Part shown: in pieces, positions 1 to 8,731 of the stretch
Position numbering within the stretch: position 1 is the first letter of the stretch
Layout: each line of letters opens with the position of its first letter
DNA from: Methylobacillus caricis
GTDB taxonomy: Bacteria; Pseudomonadota; Gammaproteobacteria; Burkholderiales; Methylophilaceae
Assembly (NCBI RefSeq): GCF_020532705.1
Contig: NZ_JAJAVD010000004.1
Location: 186,001-250,000 of the forward strand
Length of the DNA: 64,000 nt
Reading direction: 5' to 3'
Notes under the pieces: model-generated
Database searches by the model: none
Seen by the model: the letters and a program-made list of their open reading frames with translations, nothing else
What the model was told of the DNA's origin: nothing
Made by a program: the position numbers and the translations under genes

Positions 1-304
1 CGGCCAGGGGAATCTTGAATTTGCTGCGCCAGCAGGCGGCAAGGTCACCCAGTGCCCGCCGGGTATCTTTCACCAGCAACGCTGGACGGGCAAGGGCTGA
101 ATCGTCAGACACCATGACAGCTGCAGCCCCACCCTCCAGCACTTGGGAGACATAGTCATGCCCGTCAAACCTGTCACCATGCAAAGCGATAAACAATTGC
201 TGCGGCTCAAGCTTACGGCTGTCGGTGCCCACGCTGCTAAATAACACATCATTACCCAATACCTGGCCTTTAGTAGCGATAGCAGCTTCAGACAAACGCA
301 TCAT
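1..304 (-). CDS. murF: MurF, UDP-MurNAc-tripeptide:D-Ala-D-Ala ligase, N-terminal part only
   Basis: Only the first 101 codons or so are in the window; the gene runs off the left edge. The translation carries the N-terminal Mur ligase substrate domain, with the typical 'GTDSRKL' and 'LFIALHGDRFDGHDYV' stretches that bind the UDP-MurNAc peptide. MurF adds D-Ala-D-Ala to the tripeptide precursor in the cytoplasm. The start ATG (304-302) overlaps the murE stop as ATGA, so the two are translationally coupled; a second ATG follows directly at 301. The position after murE is the standard dcw order, which makes MurF much more likely than another Mur ligase. Confidence 0.93.
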   Translation of the reverse strand, partial: MMRLSEAAIATKGQVLGNDVLFSSVGTDSRKLEPQQLFIALHGDRFDGHDYVSQVLEGGAAAVMVSDDSALARPALLVKDTRRALGDLAACWRSKFKIPLA

Positions 305-1755
305 GCCGCACCTCCGCGCTGCCATGCATTGAGCGCCTGTTGCGCAATTTGTGCATCATTGAAGGGATACTGACCCCCCTCGATCTCCTGGTAGTCCTCA
401 TGCCCTTTGCCTGCCACCAGCACCACGTCACCTGCACGGGCAGTATTGATCGCTGCGGTAATAGCCAGAGCCCGGTCCGGCTCTATTTGATAAGCCCCTT
501 TCAAGCCAGCCACCACTTCTGCAATAATCTGCGTCGGATCTTCATCGCGCGGATTATCGGAAGTCACAACAACCTCGTCTGCCAGGCTAGAAGCCACTTC
601 CGCCATCAGTGGGCGCTTACCTTTGTCGCGATTTCCGCCACATCCGAAAACGCAAACCAGGCGGCCAGGGGCTTGCTCGCGCAGGGAGGCCAGCGCCTTC
701 TCCAAGGCGTCTGGCGTGTGGGCATAATCAATCACCACCAGGGGTTGTTGTTTACCGCCCAGCTGTTGCATACGGCCGGGTGCGGCAATAATCTGCCCAA
801 GCACATCCACAGCACGATTGAGCTCAACGCCTGAGACCAGCAGCGTGGCCAGTACCGCCAGCAGGTTATACGCATTGAAACGACCAAGCACTGCCGCCTC
901 GACCGTAGCATTGCCGTAAGGCGTATTTACCTGCATTTGCAGGCCCGACTCATTGAAAGCAAGCTGGGTGCCGCGCACATCGCCGCTATCCAGGCCATAG
1001 GTCAATACATGCTTGCCTGTTTCAGCCAGTTCCACCGACAATTGACGACCAAAGGCATCGTCATGGTTAAGAATGGCGTGCCCCAAGTCTTCAAATGCAA
1101 ACAGCTTTTTCTTGGCATCGGCATAGGCATGCATGTCACCGTGATAGTCCAGATGGTCGCGCGTCAAATTGGTCAGCACGGCTACATCAAAATGCACTCC
1201 ATGCACGCGGCCTTGCTCGAGGCCATGCGACGATACTTCCATGGCAGCCGCCACAGCACCTTGGGCCAGATAGTCCGCCAGCATGCCATGCAGCAAAATG
1301 GGATCAGGTGTCGTATTGACAGCAGCAGACAACGCTCCAGGAAAACCATTGCCCAGGGTACCGATCACGGCGGTCTTGCGCTGCAATAAAGTGAACGCTT
1401 GTGCCAACCAGTGGGCACAAGAAGTTTTGCCATTGGTACCGGTGACACCTATCATCCATAGCTGCTGTGACGGACGACCATAAAACGCATCTGCAATATT
1501 GCCGGCCTGCTGGCGCAAACCACTCACGGGTTGATTTGGCAATGCCCATCGCGCATCCCAGTCGTATCCTTCACGTTCCCACAGCACAGCTGCTGCTCCT
1601 TGTGAGATAGCCTGGGCTATGAATTGACGACCATCAGCTTTTTCACCAGGGAATGCCAGGAACACGCTGCCCGGATGCACCTGGCGGCTATCGGCGGTGA
1701 TTGCGCTGAAATGACTGCGATCAAGTGTGATGTGCTCAAGACCCAGCAGACTCAT
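301..1755 (-). CDS. murE: MurE, UDP-MurNAc-L-Ala-D-Glu:meso-diaminopimelate ligase
   Basis: Cytoplasmic ATP-dependent ligase that adds the third amino acid of the peptidoglycan stem. The 484-residue length is normal for the family. The ATP-binding motif GVTGTNGKTS is at about residues 103-112, the central Mur ligase domain contains TTPDP and SSHGL, and DNPRDEDP near residue 400 is the DNPR signature that selects meso-diaminopimelate over lysine. That agrees with a Gram-negative cell wall. The start ATG overlaps the ftsI stop by four bases and the 3' end overlaps murF, so the gene lies in a compact dcw operon read leftward. Confidence 0.97.
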   Translation of the reverse strand: MSLLGLEHITLDRSHFSAITADSRQVHPGSVFLAFPGEKADGRQFIAQAISQGAAAVLWEREGYDWDARWALPNQPVSGLRQQAGNIADAFYGRPSQQLWMIGVTGTNGKTSCAHWLAQAFTLLQRKTAVIGTLGNGFPGALSAAVNTTPDPILLHGMLADYLAQGAVAAAMEVSSHGLEQGRVHGVHFDVAVLTNLTRDHLDYHGDMHAYADAKKKLFAFEDLGHAILNHDDAFGRQLSVELAETGKHVLTYGLDSGDVRGTQLAFNESGLQMQVNTPYGNATVEAAVLGRFNAYNLLAVLATLLVSGVELNRAVDVLGQIIAAPGRMQQLGGKQQPLVVIDYAHTPDALEKALASLREQAPGRLVCVFGCGGNRDKGKRPLMAEVASSLADEVVVTSDNPRDEDPTQIIAEVVAGLKGAYQIEPDRALAITAAINTARAGDVVLVAGKGHEDYQEIEGGQYPFNDAQIAQQALNAWQRGGAA

Positions 1756-3500
1756 ACTACCTCCTTGATTTCAGGAATATCGTCTACCGGAATCACCACG
1801 TTATTGTTTGGCGCGTCCTGCGGAATGGCCAGCATGCGCAGGGCACCTGACATCACCTTGCTGAATACTGGCGCGGCCACCGTGCCGCCGTAATACTTGC
1901 CTGCACCCGGATCATCGATCATGACAGCAACAATCAAGCGAGGATTGGAAGCCGGTGCCAGGCCGACAAAAGACGATACATAATGATTGGCCTGATAACC
2001 GCCAACACCAGGCTTGTGCGCAGTACCGGTCTTGCCCGCCACCCGGTAACCCAGCACCTGGGCCCTTGGTGCTGTACCGCCGACCTGGATGACAGTCTCC
2101 ATCATGTCTTTCAGGTGGTTGGCAGTAGCAGGGGTATAGACCTGGTGACCTACTGGTGGCTCTTTCAGCTTGAGCAGGGATACGGGCAACAAGGTGCCAT
2201 TATTGGTAAAAACAGTATAGGCACGCGCCAGTTGCAGCAGGGTCATACTGATACCGTGCCCATAAGACATGGTCGCCTGCTCAATCGGCCGCCAAGTCTT
2301 GTAATTGCGCAGCTTGCCTGATGCCTCGCCAGGAAAACCTATGCGGGTTGGGCTGCCAAATCCCACTTGATTGAAAATGCTCCAGAGATAATGCGGTTCC
2401 AGGCTCAAGGCCATTTTGGCCGAGCCCACATTGGAAGATTTCTGTATGACTTGTGCCACTGTCAGCAGCCCTTGCGGGTGTGCATCCCGGATGGTAGCTG
2501 AGCCGATGCGCATGGCGCCTGGCGAAGTTTCAATCAGCGTTTCCGGCTTGTAACGGCCGCTATCGAGGGCTGCCGCCGCTGTAAACGGCTTAAGTGTGGA
2601 GCCTGGCTCAAAGATGTCGACAATGGCACGGTTGCGCGAGCGCCCAGCCATATTGACCGGATTATTCGGGTTGTAGCTAGGCAGATTGGCCATAGCCAGC
2701 ACTTCGCCAGTCTTGGCATCCAGCACCACCACTGAACCGGCTTTCGCCTTGTGCTCTTCCACGGCGGCAGCCAGCTCGCGATAAGCGAGATACTGGATTT
2801 TACGATCGATGGACAAGGCCAGGTCATGTCCATCCTGCGGCACCTTGACTGCTTCCAGATCTTCGACAATGCGCCCCTGCCTGTCCTTGATCACGCGGCG
2901 GCTACCGGCCTTGCCAGACAACCAGCCTTGGGAATGAAGCTCAAACCCTTCCTGGCCATTGTCATCAATCCCGGTAAACCCGACCAGGTGGGCGGTCACT
3001 TCCCCTGCCGGATAATAGCGACGGTATTCCCGCTGCGTAAACACCCCGGGAATATGCAGGCGCATGACTTGTGCAGCCAGTTCCGGTGGCAAACGACGCT
3101 TGATATAGACAAATTCGCGCGGATTATTTACCAGTTTTTTCGTGATGACATCCGGCTTGATTTTGAGAAGGGTGGCTAATTTCACCAGTTGCTCTGGTTC
3201 AGCCTTCACATCGGGAGGGCTGGCCCAGATAGACTCGACTGGTGTACTGATTGCCAGCGGCTCGCCAAAACGGTCAGTGATCTTGCCACGATGTGCAGGC
3301 AACGTAATCATGCGGCTGTATCGCGCATCGCCCTTCTGCTGCAGGAAAGCCTTGTGCATGCTTTGCAGGTAGACGCTACGTCCAAGCAACACAGCAAAGC
3401 CTGCCAACACGGCAATGAGCAAGATACGACGGCGCCAGGTCGGCATCTTGACTACAACCCGCGACTTGGCAGCAGAGCCCAGGCGTGCAGCGCGTATCAT
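1752..3500 (-). CDS. ftsI: FtsI (PBP3), septal peptidoglycan transpeptidase
   Basis: Class B penicillin-binding protein that cross-links septal peptidoglycan in the divisome with FtsW. A cytoplasmic basic tail is followed by one membrane anchor at about residues 25-42, then the dimerisation domain and the transpeptidase domain. The catalytic motifs are present: STLK at 301-304 (nucleophile Ser301), SSN at 355-357 and KTGT at 490-493. Length 582 residues is typical. It overlaps ftsL upstream and murE downstream by four bases each, as expected for the dcw cluster. Confidence 0.97.
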   Translation of the reverse strand: MIRAARLGSAAKSRVVVKMPTWRRRILLIAVLAGFAVLLGRSVYLQSMHKAFLQQKGDARYSRMITLPAHRGKITDRFGEPLAISTPVESIWASPPDVKAEPEQLVKLATLLKIKPDVITKKLVNNPREFVYIKRRLPPELAAQVMRLHIPGVFTQREYRRYYPAGEVTAHLVGFTGIDDNGQEGFELHSQGWLSGKAGSRRVIKDRQGRIVEDLEAVKVPQDGHDLALSIDRKIQYLAYRELAAAVEEHKAKAGSVVVLDAKTGEVLAMANLPSYNPNNPVNMAGRSRNRAIVDIFEPGSTLKPFTAAAALDSGRYKPETLIETSPGAMRIGSATIRDAHPQGLLTVAQVIQKSSNVGSAKMALSLEPHYLWSIFNQVGFGSPTRIGFPGEASGKLRNYKTWRPIEQATMSYGHGISMTLLQLARAYTVFTNNGTLLPVSLLKLKEPPVGHQVYTPATANHLKDMMETVIQVGGTAPRAQVLGYRVAGKTGTAHKPGVGGYQANHYVSSFVGLAPASNPRLIVAVMIDDPGAGKYYGGTVAAPVFSKVMSGALRMLAIPQDAPNNNVVIPVDDIPEIKEVV

Positions 3501-3757
3501 GGTGCCACCACCTGAATTCGATTCGTTTCAGGCACCTGCATATTCAGGCGTTTTTCAGCAATCTGCTCAATGCGAGAATGCATGGCCCATGTACTTTGCT
3601 CCAGCTGCAACTGCCCCCACTCAATCTCATACAGTTTGGATGCATCCTGTTGCTGCTGCAGCTCTATATAGAGTTTGCGCGCCTTGTGTTGAGCCGTGAT
3701 CACGCCTAGCGCAGTCACTATCAGCACAAGAAACAGGATGAGATTAAGCTTGGTCAT
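3497..3757 (-). CDS. ftsL: FtsL, cell division protein
   Basis: Small bitopic membrane protein of 86 residues. A hydrophobic segment fills about residues 5-22, followed by a periplasmic coiled-coil-like stretch with heptad leucines. FtsL joins FtsB and FtsQ in the divisome and helps activate FtsWI. Sequence conservation in this family is poor, so the call rests on size, topology and the position between rsmH and ftsI. The start ATG lies two bases after the rsmH stop, and the 3' end overlaps ftsI by four bases. Confidence 0.9.
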   Translation of the reverse strand: MTKLNLILFLVLIVTALGVITAQHKARKLYIELQQQQDASKLYEIEWGQLQLEQSTWAMHSRIEQIAEKRLNMQVPETNRIQVVAP

Positions 3758-3759
3758 AT

Positions 3760-4725
3760 CTAGAGCACGCCCGTTCTTTCAGCCACCCGCAGCACCGCAC
3801 TACGTGAACGGGGATTGCGCTTCACCTCCAGCGTGCTGGGCTTGATCGCTTTACCCACAGCCAGCATGCGCGGTTGCGGCAAATCCTTGGCACGCACAGG
3901 AAAATTGGCAGGCAGGTCGTCCCTGTCCTGCTCTGCACGGATAAAGCGCTTGACGATACGGTCTTCCAGCGAGTGAAAACTGATGACCGCCAACCGCCCT
4001 TGAGGCGCCAGAACATTCAAGCATTGAGGAAGGATCAGCGACAATTCCTCAAGCTCCTGATTGACGAAAATCCGTAGAGCTTGAAAGGTGCGCGTCGCCG
4101 GGTCTTGGCCAGGCTCGATTTTGGGGACCGCCCCTGCCACGATCTTGGCAAGTTGTCCGGTAGTGGAGATGCCCACCCCTCCTGCGCGCTGCGCAACAAT
4201 CGCCCTTGCAATCTGTTTAGCAAACCGTTCTTCACCATATTCTTTTATAACCCCCGTAAGTTGCTGTTCCGTCGCATTTGCAATGAAGTCAGCTGCAGTT
4301 TGGCCGTGAGTCTGGTCCATCCGCATATCAAGCGGACCATCAAACCGAAAACTGAAACCGCGCTCGCCTTCATCAATTTGCGGCGATGAAATACCCAGGT
4401 CCAGCAGAACACCATCAACCTTATTAATATTGAGATTCGCCAGCACTTCGCCAATTGCGGCAAAATGACTGTGAACTATCGTGAAACGTGCATCGGCAAT
4501 ATCAGAGGCGGCACTGATGGCAGCAATATCCCTGTCCATTGCGATCAATCGCCCACCCTTGCCCAGTTGCTGCAAAATCTTGCGACTGTGGCCACCGCGG
4601 CCAAAGGTGCCATCCACATAAGTGCCTTCTGGCTTGATCGCCAGCGCTTCCACTGCTTCATCCAACAAAACCGTTACATGCTGAAAAACCTGGGGAGCCG
4701 GTACCTGGGTCAAACCCGCACTCAC
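3760..4725 (-). CDS. rsmH: RsmH (MraW), 16S rRNA m4C1402 methyltransferase
   Basis: SAM-dependent methyltransferase that modifies N4 of C1402 in 16S rRNA. The N-terminal region has the [13 protein letters not shown] opening and the SAM motif [24 protein letters not shown] and the C-terminal [13 protein letters not shown] are family hallmarks. A longer open frame reaches 4815, but that would overlap mraZ by 94 bases. The GTG at 4725-4723 forms a GTGA overlap with the mraZ stop and has a GGAGGG ribosome-binding site upstream, giving 321 residues, close to the usual 310-320. RsmI, which modifies the same nucleotide, is also in this window at 7883-8731. Confidence 0.95.
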   Translation of the reverse strand: MSAGLTQVPAPQVFQHVTVLLDEAVEALAIKPEGTYVDGTFGRGGHSRKILQQLGKGGRLIAMDRDIAAISAASDIADARFTIVHSHFAAIGEVLANLNINKVDGVLLDLGISSPQIDEGERGFSFRFDGPLDMRMDQTHGQTAADFIANATEQQLTGVIKEYGEERFAKQIARAIVAQRAGGVGISTTGQLAKIVAGAVPKIEPGQDPATRTFQALRIFVNQELEELSLILPQCLNVLAPQGRLAVISFHSLEDRIVKRFIRAEQDRDDLPANFPVRAKDLPQPRMLAVGKAIKPSTLEVKRNPRSRSAVLRVAERTGVL

Positions 4726-5168
4726 AGCGAGAAGCCCTCCAGCTCGGCAGGAAGGATCATGTCCTCTGCCGCCATCACCTGCTGCAATTGGGCGCGCCAG
4801 GCATCCATATTCCATAATTCAAAATGGCTGCCCTGCCCCACCAGCATTACTTGCTTCTCAAGGCCTGCAAATTCCCGCAATACGGGAGAAACCAGCAGAC
4901 GGCCAGCACTATCCAATTCAATATCCTCGGCAAACCCCACCAGCAGTCGCTGCAAGGCACTGGACTGCCGGTCAAAGCTGGACAAGGCCATCATTTTTGA
5001 CTGGATGGGCTCCCATGCTGGCTGTGGATAAAGCAGCAGGCAACGATGAGGGTGAGCGGTAAGGACAAGACTGCCCTCGCTTTGAGAGTGCAAGGCGTCA
5101 CGGTGCTTGGCTGGCACAGCCAGCCTGCCTTTGGCATCCATATTCAAAGATGTCGCACCGCGAAACAT
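4722..5168 (-). CDS. mraZ: MraZ, transcriptional regulator of the division/cell wall cluster
   Basis: First gene of the dcw operon, 148 residues, made of two tandem AbrB-like MraZ domains. [14 protein letters not shown] and the second copy [16 protein letters not shown] are the two DNA-binding swapped-hairpin motifs. In E. coli MraZ represses its own operon by binding TGGG repeats spaced 10 bp apart, and such repeats are present here at 5284-5318. The ATG is preceded by AAGGGG at suitable spacing. The stop overlaps the rsmH GTG start. Confidence 0.96.
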   Translation of the reverse strand: MFRGATSLNMDAKGRLAVPAKHRDALHSQSEGSLVLTAHPHRCLLLYPQPAWEPIQSKMMALSSFDRQSSALQRLLVGFAEDIELDSAGRLLVSPVLREFAGLEKQVMLVGQGSHFELWNMDAWRAQLQQVMAAEDMILPAELEGFSL

Positions 5169-5283
5169 GAGGCCCCTTTATTAGATACTGGGACTGCTTC
5201 ACACGCAGTCCAGCAAGAATGCAAAAAGTGGATAAGGGATCGCCAGCCTTCGGAGATGAGCAATCAACTTCGACTGGCAATTA

Positions 5284-5318
5284 CCCACAAAACCCCACTT
5301 TTCTCCACTAGTGCCCAC
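5284..5318 (-). promoter_or_regulatory. MraZ operator: four boxes on a 10-bp period
   Basis: On the minus strand four boxes GTGGG, GTGGA, GTGGG, GTGGG follow one another with exactly five bases between them (complements at 5314-5318, 5304-5308, 5294-5298, 5284-5288). This matches the known MraZ target, direct TGGGN repeats with 10-bp phasing. The array lies about 115-150 bases upstream of mraZ and begins at the -10 element of the candidate promoter, so bound MraZ would cover the transcription start. One box ends in A instead of G. Confidence 0.85.
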
Positions 5319-5345
5319 TATAGATAAAAAAAAAAGGCAACGCAA
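5317..5345 (-). promoter_or_regulatory. Candidate sigma70 promoter of the mraZ operon
   Basis: Minus strand: TTGCGT (5345-5340), 17-base spacer containing a T-run, then TATAGT (5322-5317). Spacing is ideal and both hexamers match consensus at four or five positions. The -10 overlaps the first MraZ box. This would give a leader of roughly 140 bases before mraZ. Inferred from sequence only. Confidence 0.65.
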
Positions 5346-5554
5346 GCGCTTTTTGGTGATTTTTCCTTTACAGGACAATGACTTAGATGATTTTTGCTGG
5401 AAAATTTTTATCCTTAAAAAATAAGGAGATAGCAAACTATATGAAAGTGCTTTATGAGAAGTAATTAAGAGGTAGTTGAATCTTGGTGGGAGAATAATTA
5501 GCAAGAAAGCAAAGATGGGAGAAAACCCATCATGGAATAGTAAAAAATAAAAAA
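5346..5554. other. AT-rich spacer between the mra promoter and rnpB
   Basis: No gene is apparent here. On the minus strand, which is the direction of rnpB, the RNA gene is followed by a T-rich stretch (5538-5552) and then a small hairpin GATGGG/CCCATC with a six-base loop (5514-5531). These may help end rnpB transcription. The remainder is AT-rich and shows no recognisable feature. Confidence 0.4.
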
Positions 5555-5857
5555 GAAGCTGGCCGATAAGCCGGGTTTTGTTCCTGCCTCGCAGCAGGCG
5601 GCAGCCATTCATCTAGGCCCATAATTGCTCATGGGCTCAAGCAACCTACCCGGTAGCAGCGCGAGCCACGCTATCGCTACCCTATTTGGCCTTGCTCCGG
5701 ATGGAGGTTACCGCGTTTCACATCCGCCTTGCGGCTTACTCGTCTCTGTGGCCCTGTTCCTCGCCTCACGGCGTACGGCTGTTAGCCGTCATCCTGCTCT
5801 CTGGAGCCCGGACTTTCCTCCCCTCACTAAGTGAGCGGCGGCTGCCTGGCCAGCTTC
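5555..5857 (-). ncRNA. rnpB: RNase P RNA, bacterial type A
   Basis: Catalytic RNA that removes tRNA 5' leaders together with RnpA. Read on the minus strand it begins GAAGCTGGCCAGGCAGCC, contains the near-universal GAGGAAAGTCCGGGCTCC, GGAGCAAGGCCAAATAGG, GGTAGGTTGCTTGAG and GGCCTAGATGAATGG blocks, and ends ACCCGGCTTATCGGCCAGC, which pairs with the 5' end as helix P1. At about 303 bases it is shorter than the roughly 375 bases of E. coli. The P3 arm and the specificity-domain arms look shortened. Confidence 0.95.
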
Positions 5858-5864
5858 GGCATGC

Positions 5865-5870
5865 ATTCTA
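5865..5870 (-). promoter_or_regulatory. -10 element of the rnpB promoter
   Basis: TAGAAT on the minus strand ends seven bases before the predicted +1 G of RNase P RNA. No convincing -35 hexamer is seen 17 bases further upstream. Confidence 0.45.
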
Positions 5871-5992
5871 CCAGTCCTGTTATATTTCCCTCCACTTTAT
5901 CCTCAAATGATTAGTCCTTTCGGCCTATTTCCCCGCCTCATATTTAAGTATATTTTCAGCGAGGCGGTCTAATATTAACGGGGAGATCAACT

Positions 5993-6754
5993 ATGAAATC
6001 AATGTATTACATGGCAGCCATTGCTATAACCACGCTTTTCTCGGCAAACAGTCATGCCGAACTTAAGGGCACGCTTACCTACCTGCAACCGTACGACAGC
6101 ATCAGCAGCACTGACAGCGCCGTCGTCAATGTCCGGCTGACACTGAATGATGATTCAGACTCATTAAACTTCACCCGGTCAGAAAACCTAAACAACTGGC
6201 TCCAATTTGCAAACGAGCAACTGGCCAATCACTGGGATCCGGCATTCAACACGCTAGAATTCGTCCATATCGAACATATATATCTGAATACCTGGTTTGA
6301 ATGCTCAGGCACATTCACCGCCAGCTGCAGTGACGGCCCTCCGTACAACTTCGACTTCAACAACCAATTACTGAGCGGCGAAGAGTTATGGAATATTGAT
6401 CTGGCCCTCGCGCCGGGCGAAAGCATAGACTATAACTTTGGCGTATTCACCCCCAGCCACGGCCCGGTGGCAGCAGACACCTACGAGTTCTATCGCGCAG
6501 GATTCACCTTGAATTTCGCTGGATATACGGCGGATGACTATGATGAAAACGGCGAGCTGAAGCTGGATGAGAATGGCTGGACAATTCAGGCCAGGGAGGT
6601 TTCCTATGACCTGGCCACTACCTGCCCGCAGTGCGCCTTCACTCGCACCGTGGTGGCAGCCGTTCCTGAACCATCCAGCTACGCCTTGATGGGCTTGGGT
6701 CTCGGCATCCTGGCTTATTCGGCACGCAGGAGAAAAGCACGAAAAATCCAATAA
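5993..6754 (+). CDS. PEP-CTERM sorting domain protein
   Basis: Exported protein of 253 residues. A signal peptide covers about residues 1-22, ending ANSHA before ELKGT. The C-terminus from about residue 224 is a textbook PEP-CTERM signal: VPEPSS, a hydrophobic helix, then ARRRK. Such tails are recognised by exosortase EpsH, and many carriers are surface or biofilm-matrix proteins. No exosortase gene is in the window. The middle has no domain I recognise; it is acidic and rich in Asn, Asp and aromatic residues, with paired cysteines near residues 103 and 110 and near 211 and 214. GGGGAG precedes the ATG at good spacing. A terminator follows. Confidence 0.88.
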   Translation: MKSMYYMAAIAITTLFSANSHAELKGTLTYLQPYDSISSTDSAVVNVRLTLNDDSDSLNFTRSENLNNWLQFANEQLANHWDPAFNTLEFVHIEHIYLNTWFECSGTFTASCSDGPPYNFDFNNQLLSGEELWNIDLALAPGESIDYNFGVFTPSHGPVAADTYEFYRAGFTLNFAGYTADDYDENGELKLDENGWTIQAREVSYDLATTCPQCAFTRTVVAAVPEPSSYALMGLGLGILAYSARRRKARKIQ

Positions 6755-6778
6755 CCTGCCTGCGCCAATACAAATAAC

Positions 6779-6800
6779 AAGGCCCAATACAATGGGCCTT
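6779..6800 (+). terminator. Intrinsic terminator after the PEP-CTERM gene
   Basis: AAGGCCCA, six-base loop, TGGGCCTT, then TTAT. It lies between convergent genes (PEP-CTERM gene and pyrC), so it may serve both directions, although the T-run favours the plus strand. Confidence 0.7.
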
Positions 6801-6814
6801 TTATCTTTATATTG

Positions 6815-7852
6815 TCATGCCCTTAACTTCCAAGCGATTGTGCCGCCTGCGCGCAAGGGCACCAGCTCATCGTCAGCAAACGGCAGGCTTGCCGGCACTT
6901 CCCATGCGCTCTTTTCCAGGGTGATCCTGTCCGCATTGCGCGGCAGGCGGTAAAAATCCGGCCCATGGAAACTTGCAAATGCTTCCAGCCTGTCCAGCGC
7001 GCCAGCCTCGTCAAACACTTCGGCATAAAGCTCGATCCCGGCATGCGCGGTATACATGCCGGCACAACCACAAGCCGCTTCCTTTGCGGATTTCGGATGT
7101 GGTGCGCTATCAGTGCCCAGGAAGAACTTGGAATTGCCGGAGGCCGCCGCCGCAACCAAGGCCAGGCGATGCTCCTCGCGCTTGAGTACCGGCAGGCAAT
7201 AATGGTGCGGACGGATGCCTCCGTTGAACATGGCATTGCGATTCATGAGCAGATGGTGTGCCGTGACGGTGGCAGCGACGTTCCCGGATGCCTGGGCAAC
7301 GAACTCTGCCGCATCCCTGGTCGTGATGTGCTCAAACACCACCCGCAATCCCTGGAAACGCTCCAGCAACGGGATCATATTGCGCTCGATGAATACCCGC
7401 TCGCGGTCGAACACATCCACATTGGCATCGGTCACCTCGGCATGCACCAGCAAGGGAACCCCGTGCTTCTCCATGGCCTCCAGCGCCTTGACGCAATGCC
7501 CGAGGTTGGTCACCCCCGAGTCCGAATTGGTCGTGGCACCTGCCGGATAAAGCTTGACGCCATGCACCACACCGCTTGCCTTGGCACGGATGATATCTTC
7601 CGCACTGGTATTGTCGGTCAAGTACAAGGTCATCAACGGCTCGAAGCGCGACCCATCGGGCAATGCTTGCAAGATACGTTCGCGGTAGGCCAGGGCCAAC
7701 TCAATGGTAGTCACTGGCGGACGCAGGTTGGGCATGACAATGGCGCGCCCAAAACGCCGCACGGCATCCGGCAGGACTGCCGACAAGGCGGCACCGTCAC
7801 GCAAATGCAGGTGCCAATCGTCGGGACGTGTAATCGTAATCGTCGTGGTCAT
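6815..7852 (-). CDS. pyrC: Dihydroorotase, class II
   Basis: Zinc enzyme of pyrimidine synthesis that interconverts carbamoyl aspartate and dihydroorotate. The metal-binding HLH is at residues 14-16, the lysine that becomes carbamylated is K100 (GVKLYPAG), metal histidines are at 137 (VHAEV) and 175 (FEHIT), and the catalytic aspartate is in LGTDSAPH. Length 345 matches the E. coli-type enzyme. The next gene in the same direction, rsmI, ends 30 bases upstream of its start; the two could share a transcript. Confidence 0.97.
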   Translation of the reverse strand: MTTTITITRPDDWHLHLRDGAALSAVLPDAVRRFGRAIVMPNLRPPVTTIELALAYRERILQALPDGSRFEPLMTLYLTDNTSAEDIIRAKASGVVHGVKLYPAGATTNSDSGVTNLGHCVKALEAMEKHGVPLLVHAEVTDANVDVFDRERVFIERNMIPLLERFQGLRVVFEHITTRDAAEFVAQASGNVAATVTAHHLLMNRNAMFNGGIRPHHYCLPVLKREEHRLALVAAAASGNSKFFLGTDSAPHPKSAKEAACGCAGMYTAHAGIELYAEVFDEAGALDRLEAFASFHGPDFYRLPRNADRITLEKSAWEVPASLPFADDELVPLRAGGTIAWKLRA

Positions 7853-7882
7853 GTAATTCTCTAAACTAAATAATCATTGATA

Positions 7883-8731
7883 CTATTCTGCTTGCTTAAG
7901 ACTCAATGCCAGCTCATAAAGCGCATTTTTCTTCGCACAAGTAATATCGGTTGCCAGCTTGACCGCTTGCTTCAACGGCAACTCGGCAAGCAACAGCCTC
8001 AGCACCCTCTCGGCCTCGGCATCAACGGGGCCAGTTTCCTTGGGCGTAGCGGGCTCCACCAGCAGCACAAACTCGCCGCGCTGGCGGTTGGCATCTTCCT
8101 CCAGCCAAGCCCGGGCCTCTGCCAATGGCAAGCGATGTATGGTTTCAAATGTCTTGGTCAGCTCACGCGCAATCGTCAACACACGTTCGCCTCCCAGCGT
8201 GGCGGCCATATCTTGCACGCTATCAAGCACACGATGCGGTGCCTCGTAAAACACCAGCGTCACAACAGACTCTGCCAGCGCTTGCAATGCGGCACGCCGC
8301 TGACTGCCGCCAGCCGGTAAAAAACCGTGAAAGCGGAAACCCGGTGTCGCAATGCCTGCTGCAGACAGCGCAGCAATCACGGCAGAAGGACCGGGCACAG
8401 GGACAACCTTGATACCAGCCGCCTGTGCCATTGCCACCACGACAGCACCCGGATCGCTTACACCGGGCGTACCCGCATCACTGACCAGCGCAACCGATTC
8501 TCCGGCCTGCAGCCTCAGGAGCAGCTGCTCACCCGCCTTGCGCTCATTGTGCTCATGCACCGCAAGCAATTTTTTCTGTATGGCGAAATGCGAGAGCAAG
8601 CCTGAAGTGTGACGGGTATCTTCGGCCGCAATCACATCCACGGCCTTCAATACATCCACCGCCCGCAAGGTTATATCCTGCAGGTTTCCAATTGGCGTGG
8701 CTACCACATATAATGTCCCACTATGATTCAA
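7883..8731 (-). CDS. rsmI: RsmI, 16S rRNA 2'-O-methyltransferase (C1402)
   Basis: Tetrapyrrole-methylase-fold enzyme that 2'-O-methylates C1402 of 16S rRNA. It has VATPIGNLQDITLRA near the N-terminus, AEDTRHT, VSDAGTPGVSDPG and PGPSAVIAALSAAG. The start is a TTG at 8731-8729; the next possible start would remove the first beta strand. The gene therefore overlaps the divergent lpoA start by nine bases. RsmH, which methylates N4 of the same cytidine, is also in the window. Confidence 0.94.
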   Translation of the reverse strand: MNHSGTLYVVATPIGNLQDITLRAVDVLKAVDVIAAEDTRHTSGLLSHFAIQKKLLAVHEHNERKAGEQLLLRLQAGESVALVSDAGTPGVSDPGAVVVAMAQAAGIKVVPVPGPSAVIAALSAAGIATPGFRFHGFLPAGGSQRRAALQALAESVVTLVFYEAPHRVLDSVQDMAATLGGERVLTIARELTKTFETIHRLPLAEARAWLEEDANRQRGEFVLLVEPATPKETGPVDAEAERVLRLLLAELPLKQAVKLATDITCAKKNALYELALSLKQAE

